Origin: Coriobacteriia bacterium
GTDB lineage: Bacteria; Actinomycetota; Coriobacteriia; Anaerosomatales; Anaerosomataceae
DNA length: 12,521 nucleotides
Direction: 5' to 3'
NCBI GenBank assembly: GCA_016938395.1
Contig: JAFGUS010000110.1
Span: 1-12,521 of the forward strand
The translations under genes and the position numbers were made by a program. The notes beneath the pieces are model-generated. The model saw nothing but the letters and a program-made list of their open reading frames with translations, made no database searches and was not told the DNA's origin. Each line of letters opens with the position of its first letter. Position 1 is the stretch's first letter. Of the stretch, positions 6,478-12,521 are shown in pieces.

Positions 6478-6553
6478 ACACGAGCAGGATACCGTCACGA
6501 GCTCGGAGGTGCACACCCCCGAAGGTTCGGTCGGCGCCCGGCGCATCCGGCCG

Positions 6554-7525
6554 CTAGGGCGTGCTCACGGCCTTGCGCACGCGCTCGATCCCGGTCTCGC
6601 AGCGCGCACCCCAGCCATCAAGGAACTCACCGTCGCGGAGCACGTAGACGATTTCGCACGCGTTGGCGCAACCGCCGCACTCGGCACCCATCGTCTGGAA
6701 CTCGAGCTCGCGCACCGCAAGGTCGAACTCGCCCTCCAGGCCGGAGCTTTGCGCGAGCCGCGCGATGCCGAGCGCGCCCATCAGGTGGCCGACCTCGTCG
6801 ACGATGACGTCGTGACCGGTCAGCCGCTTGAACGCCTCCACCACGCCCACGTTCTTGCTCACCCCACCCTGGAAGACGATGGGTGACTCGATCTCCTTGC
6901 CCTTGCCGACGTTGTTGAGGTAGTTGCTCACGATCGCGTTGCACAGCCCCGCGATGATGTCCTCGATCGCGTAGCCGATCTGCGCCTTGTGGACGAGATC
7001 CGACTCGGCGAAGACGGTGCACCGGCCCGCGATCTTGGTGGGACGCGTGGAGCGCAGCGCGTACTCGCCGAACTCCTCCACCGGGATGCCCAGACGGCGT
7101 GCCTGCGATGAGAGGAACGAGCCGGTGCCCGCCGCGCAGAGCGTGTTCATCGCGTAGTCCACCGGCACGCCGTCGCGAAGAACGATGATCTTGGAGTCCT
7201 GCCCGCCGATCTCAAAGATGGTGCGCACGTCGGGGTGGAGCGACAGCGTCCCCATCGCGTGCGCGGTGATCTCGTTCTTCACCACCTGCGCGCCGAGCAC
7301 CGAGCCGATGAGTTCGCGCGCCGAACCGGTTGTGCCCACGGCCACCACGCGGACGTCCGCGCTCTCAAGCTGACCCTCGAGTTCGTGCAGCACGCGTTTG
7401 ACCGCACCGATGGGATTGCCCTCGGTCCACAGGTACGAGGAGGCGACGATGTCGCCGCTCTCGTCGATGATCGCGGCCTTCGTGGAGATCGAACCGATGT
7501 CCACTCCCAGGTAGCCCTTACGCAC
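6554..7525 (-). CDS. HgdC-type acyl-CoA dehydratase activase (ASKHA, 4Fe-4S)
   Basis: This is a 323-residue ATPase of the BcrA/BadF/HgdC family. Homodimers hold one 4Fe-4S cluster and use ATP to fire low-potential electrons into a partner enzyme ('archerase'). Visible motifs are GVDIGSISTKAAIID (7-21), the ATP-binding strand; FEIGGQDSKII (104-114); NTLCAAGTGSF (127-137) and GRCTVFAESD (167-176), whose Cys130 and Cys169 are the expected inter-subunit cluster ligands; and FQGGVSKNVGV (218-228). The C-terminus extends about 60 residues beyond classical HgdC and contains ECGGCANACE plus Cys309, giving Cys283, Cys286, Cys290 and Cys309 as possible ligands for a second cluster. The GTG start at 7525 has GGAGG five bases upstream and overlaps the preceding gene by 8 bases. 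It is the third gene of the activase operon. Confidence 0.9.
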   Translation of the reverse strand: MRKGYLGVDIGSISTKAAIIDESGDIVASSYLWTEGNPIGAVKRVLHELEGQLESADVRVVAVGTTGSARELIGSVLGAQVVKNEITAHAMGTLSLHPDVRTIFEIGGQDSKIIVLRDGVPVDYAMNTLCAAGTGSFLSSQARRLGIPVEEFGEYALRSTRPTKIAGRCTVFAESDLVHKAQIGYAIEDIIAGLCNAIVSNYLNNVGKGKEIESPIVFQGGVSKNVGVVEAFKRLTGHDVIVDEVGHLMGALGIARLAQSSGLEGEFDLAVRELEFQTMGAECGGCANACEIVYVLRDGEFLDGWGARCETGIERVRKAVSTP

Positions 7526-8627
7526 TCGTCCTCCCTTGCGCGCGCATCGCGAGCATGTCGGCGAAGGCCTCGATGCGCGTCCGGATGCCGGTCTCGGCGG
7601 TCTGAGCGTCGTAGCTCACGAACAGGATCGGGAACGTGTGCTCCCGGGAGATGCGCTGCAGCACGGACATCGCGCTCACCTCGGGCATACAGCCGAACGG
7701 CTTGAGGTGCGCCATGCCGTCGAAGCCCTCCTGCATGAGCTTCCACGTCATCGCCACGCTCTCGGTGCCGTCCGCGCCGAGGTGGTACTTCACCCACGGG
7801 TCGGCCTCGCCGAGCAGACGCGCCACGTGCGGGCGGTGTCGGATGCCGTGCTCAATCAGCTTGGAGAGCGTGACGAAGCGGTGCACTTCCACGCCGTGGT
7901 CGGCAAGGCGACGCTCCAGGTTGTGGTTGGCGAAGGGCTCCATAAGGATGTAGAGCTCGCCCACCACGCCCACCCGCAACGGATGCTCGGGCTTGTCGAC
8001 CGGCAGCGCGGCAAGCTCGCCGAGCGTTGCCTCCTCCAGCCGGCCGACGTCGCGGAACCCGTCGGCCGAGCGAAGCTCGCGCAGGAAGCGGGCCACCACG
8101 CGGTCGTGCGCGCCTTTGTCGGATTCGAAACCCACGTTCTTGCGCACGTGGTCCTCCACCGCCTCGAGCGCCTTGCCTTTGCGGTACCCGATCGCAAACG
8201 CCCGTGCAATGCGCACGGTGGACGCTCCCGGCGCCACACGGCGGAAGTCGGCGATGAAGTCGCTCACGCTCCACGAGCTCGTGAGGCTCACCATCTCGAA
8301 CTCGTAGCCGAGGTCGCGCAGGATCGCTTCCTGGATCTCGGCGTAGTACCCGAAACGGCAGCCGCCTCCGGCCTGGGCGATCACGGTGGCGCCCGCGTCG
8401 AGCGCCTCGATGAAGTTGCCGAGGTTGTACTTGAACGGGACGCACACGAACTCAGGGCTGTGCCGTGCGCCGAGTTCCAGCGTGTTCTTGGTCATGCGCG
8501 CGGGCACGAGCGGCGTGGCGCCCAGCTCGCGCACGAGCGTCTCGAGCGCGATCCAGTACTCGCCCATGTGCGGGAAGGTCACGAGCCGCTCCGACGCGGG
8601 CACTGTCTGCGCGCGCACTCCGCTCAC
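7518..8627 (-). CDS. 2-hydroxyacyl-CoA dehydratase (HgdB)-like / activase-related protein
   Basis: This is a 369-residue protein. It resembles the C-terminal part of the large fused CoA-substrate-specific activase proteins, and more distantly HgdB/HgdA. Recognisable parts are VTFPHMGEYWIALETLVREL (16-35, seen in a stretch typical of this group), HSPEFVCVPFKYNLGNF (56-72; Cys62), AQAGGGCRFGYYAEIQ (84-99; Cys90) and LKPFGCMPEVSAMSVL (308-323; Cys313). Cys62, Cys90 and Cys313 are candidate 4Fe-4S ligands. The end (ETGIRTRIEAFADML) is shared with the upstream neighbour, so the two are paralogues. The GTG start at 8627 overlaps the upstream stop (GTGA) and has GGAGGTG six bases before it; the longer in-frame extension only runs over the neighbour and is rejected. 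Its role is probably as electron acceptor or reductase component for the activase; the substrate is unknown. Confidence 0.82.
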   Translation of the reverse strand: MSGVRAQTVPASERLVTFPHMGEYWIALETLVRELGATPLVPARMTKNTLELGARHSPEFVCVPFKYNLGNFIEALDAGATVIAQAGGGCRFGYYAEIQEAILRDLGYEFEMVSLTSSWSVSDFIADFRRVAPGASTVRIARAFAIGYRKGKALEAVEDHVRKNVGFESDKGAHDRVVARFLRELRSADGFRDVGRLEEATLGELAALPVDKPEHPLRVGVVGELYILMEPFANHNLERRLADHGVEVHRFVTLSKLIEHGIRHRPHVARLLGEADPWVKYHLGADGTESVAMTWKLMQEGFDGMAHLKPFGCMPEVSAMSVLQRISREHTFPILFVSYDAQTAETGIRTRIEAFADMLAMRAQGRTSA

Positions 8628-9559
8628 GCGCCCACCTCCGCGAGACGCCGCCTGCGCTGCTCGCGCAGGATGTCCACGAAGCTCTCGAGACGCGTGCGTA
8701 TCCCTGCCTCGCCAGCGAGCTCGTCGAGCACGAGCGTCGTCATCGGGATGCCGGTGATGCGCCGAGCGCAGAGTTCGGCCATGAGCGAATCGGGGCCGCA
8801 GGGGAAGGTCACCACGAACACGATGCCGTCCACGAGATCGCGGTAGAGCTCCACCGCACCGAGGAGCTCCTTGTTGTAGCGCCACTTCATCGACGGCGAC
8901 ATCGTTGCGCCGGTGCGGCGCGCGAGCGCCTTGTCCACCTCGTCGGAGGTGATCACCTCGGCGCCGAGGCTTCGGAGGTACGTGAGGATGGGCACACCGA
9001 TGAGTTCGTCGGCAAGGCTGTAGGAGTGGCCGACCACGAGGATGCGCACCCCGTCGGCGCGGGGGGCCTCCGCGATCGACTGCTGCAGGCGTGCCCGTTC
9101 GACCTCGTGCGCGTGCTGGGCCGCGGCGGCCCGCTCGTACGCGCGCACGGCGGTGCGCCGCGTGACACCGAGCGCGCGCGCCATCGAGATCATCGAGCGA
9201 CGCTCGTCGATGCCGTGGTCGGCGTTGACGTCGTAGGTCACGAGCCGCAGGTCGGGCATGGTGTTGTGGACGATGTCGTAGGCGCCCATGAACTTGACGC
9301 AGAGGTGCTCTCCGCGCTCGAACGCCTCCTGGCGCGGGACGAAGACCGCGTCGCAGCGCCCGGCGACCGCGTCGACATGCCCGAGGAAGACCTTCATGGG
9401 TAGGCAGGACTCATCGACCGCCAGCGCGACGCCCCGCTCCAGGATGCGCCGGTTCGTGGGCGGGCTTGCCACGGTGGTGAAGCCACACTCCTCGAGGAAG
9501 GTGGTCCACAGCACGTGGTACTTGTGGTAGAGCAGCGCTCTTGGAAGCCCCACGCGCAC
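8624..9559 (-). CDS. DUF2229-like activase-related protein
   Basis: This is a 311-residue protein. Its N-terminus RVGLPRALLYHKYHVLWTTF matches the start of DUF2229, a component of fused acyl-CoA dehydratase activase-related proteins, and ALAVDESCLPMKVFLGHV (45-62; Cys52) matches the conserved cysteine-lysine region. Cys69, Cys87, Cys254 (TFPCGPDS) and Cys264 are further candidate Fe-S ligands. It ends EAGIRTRLESFVDIL, like the next gene. The start chosen is GTG at 9559, because GGAGGGG lies eight bases upstream and the protein then begins where the family begins. An ATG at 9589 and a TTG at 9634 are possible but lack a ribosome binding site. It is first in a three-gene operon, overlapping the next by four bases. 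Function is inferred from the family: ATP-driven reduction of, or as, a 2-hydroxyacyl-CoA dehydratase-like enzyme. Confidence 0.82.
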   Translation of the reverse strand: MRVGLPRALLYHKYHVLWTTFLEECGFTTVASPPTNRRILERGVALAVDESCLPMKVFLGHVDAVAGRCDAVFVPRQEAFERGEHLCVKFMGAYDIVHNTMPDLRLVTYDVNADHGIDERRSMISMARALGVTRRTAVRAYERAAAAQHAHEVERARLQQSIAEAPRADGVRILVVGHSYSLADELIGVPILTYLRSLGAEVITSDEVDKALARRTGATMSPSMKWRYNKELLGAVELYRDLVDGIVFVVTFPCGPDSLMAELCARRITGIPMTTLVLDELAGEAGIRTRLESFVDILREQRRRRLAEVGA

Positions 9560-9601
9560 TGCCGCGTCCCCTCCGTGCGTCTCGTGCATAGCGTGCCCGC
9601 G

Positions 9602-9610
9602 ACTATAGCA
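9602..9610 (-). promoter_or_regulatory. Extended -10 promoter candidate for the activase operon
   Basis: The minus strand reads TGCTATAGT at 9610-9602, an extended -10 (TGnTATAAT) with one mismatch. A TTGACG at 9634-9629 is 21 bases from the hexamer, which is too far for a normal -35, so this would act mainly as an extended -10. Initiation near 9595 would give a leader of about 36 bases to the GTG at 9559, which supports that start. Confidence 0.45.
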
Positions 9611-9689
9611 TCTTGCGCGTGAAATCGGCGTCAACAGTGCGCCCAGCGCACATCAGGGGCACGGTGCCGCGGTGAGCTCCGCAACGCGA

Positions 9690-9718
9690 AGAGGGCCGCG
9701 CACGTGGCGCGGCCCTCT
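9690..9718 (-). terminator. Strong GC-rich hairpin terminator after the beta-helix/CWB2 gene
   Basis: AGAGGGCCGCGC (9690-9701), loop ACGTG (9702-9706) and GCGCGGCCCTCT (9707-9718) form a perfect 12-bp stem, 19 bases after the stop codon at 9738. Only TTCG follows on the minus strand, so it lacks a proper T-run, as is common for high-GC actinobacterial terminators. It separates the surface-protein gene from the activase operon. Confidence 0.7.
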
Positions 9719-9737
9719 CGACAGAACGCGTGGCGCG

Positions 9738-12521
9738 CTAGAACGCGAGCAGCGCCATCAACTGGTTGTAGACCGCACTTGAGATCGCGTTCGGCCCGCC
9801 GAACGTCATCAGACCGAGGATCTCGTCAGCATGAGCCGTAATGGACCCGACGCATGCCGGGTGCGCGGTGTCGCGCGGTGTCAGCAGGAGCACGCCGTTC
9901 GTGCTGCCGATGCCTGCTCCACCGGAAAGCGCGTCGGCGAAGTCATCACCGGTAGCCACGCCCGTGATCTCAAAGGTCGCGAACCCGTTCTCCCACGCCC
10001 ACTCGGCGATGTTGGCGGCGGTCTCGTAGCGGTTCGCACCATCGATGCGCTCGACATCGCTCACGAGCGCAGCGACCTCCACCGCAACCTTCTTGTCGAC
10101 GGCCGTCTGCCCGCCGAGGACCACGGCTTCGGTGATGCCCATGTCGGTGAGGATGTCCACGGTGTGGTCCGGCAGCTCATCGGGCTTCACCAGCAGAACG
10201 GGTGCCTGGTTCGCATACGCAACCGGTGATACCGCAAGTGCATCGGCGAACAGATCGCCACGGGCGATGAAGGCCATTCGCAGCGGTCCGGAGAAGATCG
10301 CCGAATACTGCACCGCCTCCGCGATGCGCTCAGCGATGAGCGCCGAGGTCTCGTACCGGTCGATACCGCCGATACGCTCGACCTCGAGACCGAGACCGAG
10401 AAGTGCAGCCTCGACCGCGGGGCCCACAGCGTCAGTACCGCCGAGGATGATCGCCCGGCTCGCGCCGAGGCGCATGATGTCGTCAACCACAACGGCAGGC
10501 AGAGCATCCGGCTCGGTGAGCAGGATCGGTGCGCCGAGGATGCCCGCGAGACCCGAGCCCGAGAGGCCGTCGGCAAACGTCCTACCGGTGGCGATCACGA
10601 CGGTGTCAGCCTGGCCGAAATGCTGCTCGCTTACCAGCACTGAGGTCTCGAAGCGATCGGCTCCGCCTGCACGCGCACTCGGCAGGTACTCGTGGGCACC
10701 CACATCGTAGAGCGCCTCGCCGTCGCCGTCGCCGTCGACCGGACGACCGAGATTGCGCACATCCCAGGGCCTCAGATCCCATGACAGCACGGCCTCGGCC
10801 GCCGTCGTGTCGAGCGCCATCGGCGCATCGGTTCCCGTGTCGATGCACGGTGAGGCGGCCCACAGGCGGAAGTCGTACTCCTCGGCGTCGAGGAACAGCG
10901 GGTCTTCCGAGAAGCAGTCCTGCTCGATGCCCGCGCTAATCTCATCCTCGTAGTCGACATTGAACGCGTGCACGTTCGATGCATCCCACGCGGCAGTCCA
11001 CTCGTTGTCCCCGTTGTCCCAGATGATGCTGTTGATGAGGGGCAGGTAGTCGTACTTCGACCCGTGGACCATCGCGTAGTCCGCGAAGTTCCGGCTGAAC
11101 GTGCAGCCCTCGATCGAGGCCTCGAACACCGGCAGCGGCTCGGGGACGATCTCCACGCCGTTCAGCTCATCGCTGTTCTCAACGCCCGCGACCGCCCACG
11201 CCCAGTTACCTGCGAAGACCGAGTTTGTGATCCGGGTGGGGCTGCTTGACGAGTACACGGTGTAGTAGCCGTCGTTATCGAAGAACTCGGAACGGTCGAT
11301 ATCGAGGCCGCTCCAGGTCTCGACGGGTTCGGGCAGCTGCTGCGCGCCCATCCCGTAGTCGAGCGCCTGGACCTCGTTGAAGATAATCTCTTCACCGAAG
11401 GCTACGACCGCGGCACCCCAGTTCATGCCGATGCCGCAGCGGTCGAGTTCCGTGCTGCCGAGCAGGGTCACAACGGCAGCGCCCGGATCGCCCTCGTTGA
11501 AGATGTAGTAGGAGGAGTCAGCCGCGTACTCACCCATGAGGTTGCACACCGCGCCGCCGCCGAACGGCTCCACGTAGATGCCATTGTCAATCAGCGCGGA
11601 GACGTAGTCGCCTACCTCGGCATCTTCGACAGCCAGAGACCCGATCCGCTCGCCCCTCGTGTAGTTTCCGAGGAACAGCGACCGGTCCGTGCTGCACGTG
11701 CCGCTATCGGTGAGGATCGCCCCGCCGGCGATCATCGCGGCGTTGTCAACGAAGAGCGTGTCAGACACGCTGAGATCACCGTATGCGGAGAGCACCGCGC
11801 CACCGTAATACGCGCCTTCTACGATCTGCGCGTCAACGTCACCGCGAGCCGGGATCTTGTCGAGCCGCAGCGCGTCCCGATCGATGCCGAACGGCAGTTC
11901 GTCAGTCGTGGCCGCGCGGTCGGACATCCCGCCACCGTTGTACGCGAAGACCGAACGCGTCACGGTCACGTCGGAGCCGAGCACGAACATCGCTGATCCG
12001 CGCTCGGCAACGAGGCCCTCGAAGAGGCAGTTGTCGACGCTGAGTTCGGACTCGTACGCCACAATGCCCGCGCCCATGCCGTACGTCGCATTGCCGACGA
12101 ACGCGAGGTTGTGCAGGACCACACCTACCGCGCCCGCGATCTCAGTCGCCGTCACGTCTCGGGGCTCGAGAATCGGCTCTTCGCCGAGCACCATGATCGG
12201 CGCATCGGGCACATCGGCGACACCGAACGGGACGACACCCCACCCGGCGAGCATCGTCAGCCAGCCGACTTCGTCGTCGTACTCACCGATGATAGTGACG
12301 TGAGACGGCACCACGAAGGGCAGCGTCTCACCGGAGGAGGGGCCATAGACGCCCTCGGCCACCATGATGGTGTCGCCGGCCTCGACCACCGCGAGCGCGT
12401 CGCCGAGGAGCGTGTAGGGATCCTCGGCGGTTCCGGTACCCGGTCCGTCGACGCTGTTGTCGACGTAGATGGTGGTCCCCGTAGGAACGACCGTCGCGGT
12501 AACCGGCGCTGCTGCAACCGG
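9738..12521 (-). CDS. Surface parallel beta-helix protein with three C-terminal CWB2 cell wall binding repeats (5' partial)
   Basis: The frame stays open to the window edge, so the start is missing; 927 residues are visible and probably only a signal peptide and short segment are absent. From residue 18, TIYVDNSVDGPGTGT followed by EDPYTLLGDAL is the DUF1565-type opening of a right-handed parallel beta-helix. Repeats with phrases such as SVDNCLFEG, VTRSVFAYNGGG, VSDTLFVDNAA and ITNSVFAGN follow to about residue 540. Residues 556-614 (SPCIDTGTDAP through YDVGAHEY) fit a choice-of-anchor type ending. Residues 617-927 are three CWB2 repeats, anchored by RAGGADRFETS, RIGGIDRYETS and RIDGANRYETA, each followed by a FADxL motif. 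CWB2 trimers bind anionic cell wall polymers non-covalently in Gram-positives. The beta-helix may bind or cleave polysaccharide, but no catalytic residues can be assigned. The sequence is acidic, as expected for an exported protein. Confidence 0.9.
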   Translation of the reverse strand, partial: PVAAAPVTATVVPTGTTIYVDNSVDGPGTGTAEDPYTLLGDALAVVEAGDTIMVAEGVYGPSSGETLPFVVPSHVTIIGEYDDEVGWLTMLAGWGVVPFGVADVPDAPIMVLGEEPILEPRDVTATEIAGAVGVVLHNLAFVGNATYGMGAGIVAYESELSVDNCLFEGLVAERGSAMFVLGSDVTVTRSVFAYNGGGMSDRAATTDELPFGIDRDALRLDKIPARGDVDAQIVEGAYYGGAVLSAYGDLSVSDTLFVDNAAMIAGGAILTDSGTCSTDRSLFLGNYTRGERIGSLAVEDAEVGDYVSALIDNGIYVEPFGGGAVCNLMGEYAADSSYYIFNEGDPGAAVVTLLGSTELDRCGIGMNWGAAVVAFGEEIIFNEVQALDYGMGAQQLPEPVETWSGLDIDRSEFFDNDGYYTVYSSSSPTRITNSVFAGNWAWAVAGVENSDELNGVEIVPEPLPVFEASIEGCTFSRNFADYAMVHGSKYDYLPLINSIIWDNGDNEWTAAWDASNVHAFNVDYEDEISAGIEQDCFSEDPLFLDAEEYDFRLWAASPCIDTGTDAPMALDTTAAEAVLSWDLRPWDVRNLGRPVDGDGDGEALYDVGAHEYLPSARAGGADRFETSVLVSEQHFGQADTVVIATGRTFADGLSGSGLAGILGAPILLTEPDALPAVVVDDIMRLGASRAIILGGTDAVGPAVEAALLGLGLEVERIGGIDRYETSALIAERIAEAVQYSAIFSGPLRMAFIARGDLFADALAVSPVAYANQAPVLLVKPDELPDHTVDILTDMGITEAVVLGGQTAVDKKVAVEVAALVSDVERIDGANRYETAANIAEWAWENGFATFEITGVATGDDFADALSGGAGIGSTNGVLLLTPRDTAHPACVGSITAHADEILGLMTFGGPNAISSAVYNQLMALLAF

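Noticed and set aside
7536..8846. 436-codon plus-strand open frame opposite the activase-related genes
   Set aside because: It crosses the boundary between two coupled minus-strand genes and has His/Arg-rich composition without motifs.
1..12521. Selenocysteine codons, tRNA or rRNA genes, CRISPR arrays, insertion sequences
   Set aside because: No in-frame TGA with family continuity beyond it was noticed, no cloverleaf or rRNA-like stretch, no spaced direct repeats and no transposase were seen. A dedicated tRNAscan/SECIS search could not be run.

Overview
The window is GC-rich and every gene that can be supported lies on the minus strand, so transcription runs from high to low coordinates. The gene content points to an anaerobic high-GC Gram-positive. 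A class Coriobacteriia / Anaerosomatales-type actinobacterium is my best guess. The reasons are a surface protein with three cell wall binding repeats (CWB2), a YedE-type selenium/sulfur transporter with TusA and DUF3343 partners, a RACo-type corrinoid activator, and a 2-hydroxyacyl-CoA dehydratase-type activase module. The taxonomic placement is inference from gene families, not a database result.

Reading in the direction of transcription: (1) 12521-9738 is the C-terminal part (927 residues visible) of a secreted parallel beta-helix protein ending in a choice-of-anchor-like segment and three CWB2 repeats. A strong GC-rich hairpin terminator follows at 9690-9718. (2) 9559-6554 is a tightly coupled three-gene operon, with stop/start overlaps of 4 and 8 bases: a DUF2229-like protein, a paralogous HgdB/DUF2229-related protein, and an HgdC-type ATP-dependent activase with an extra Cys-rich tail. 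Together they look like a split version of the large fused 'CoA-substrate-specific enzyme activase' proteins. No dehydratase substrate enzyme is present. (3) 6424-5447 is a two-gene unit: a B-box-like zinc-binding membrane protein and a membrane protein with a bacterial PH domain. (4) 5325-3712 is a solitary RACo-like ferredoxin/ASKHA activator of corrinoid proteins. (5) 3486-1 is a probable operon driven by a well-formed promoter (TTGACA -35 at 3552-3557): yedE-like transporter, tusA-like sulfurtransferase, a DUF3343 protein with an extra C-terminal domain, a ribokinase-fold (NAD(P)HX dehydratase-like) protein, a small two-helix membrane protein with histidines spaced like b-type cytochrome ligands, and the start of a membrane-anchored or exported protein cut by the window edge.

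The most interesting parts are the selenium/sulfur cassette, with translational coupling from tusA through DUF3343 to the kinase-fold gene, and the split activase trio. In both, the families are partly known but the arrangement implies a dedicated complex whose substrate cannot be read from the window. No tRNA, rRNA, CRISPR array, insertion sequence or phage gene was seen, and no gene-free stretch exceeds 300 bases. The longest is 3487-3711, which holds the yedE promoter.
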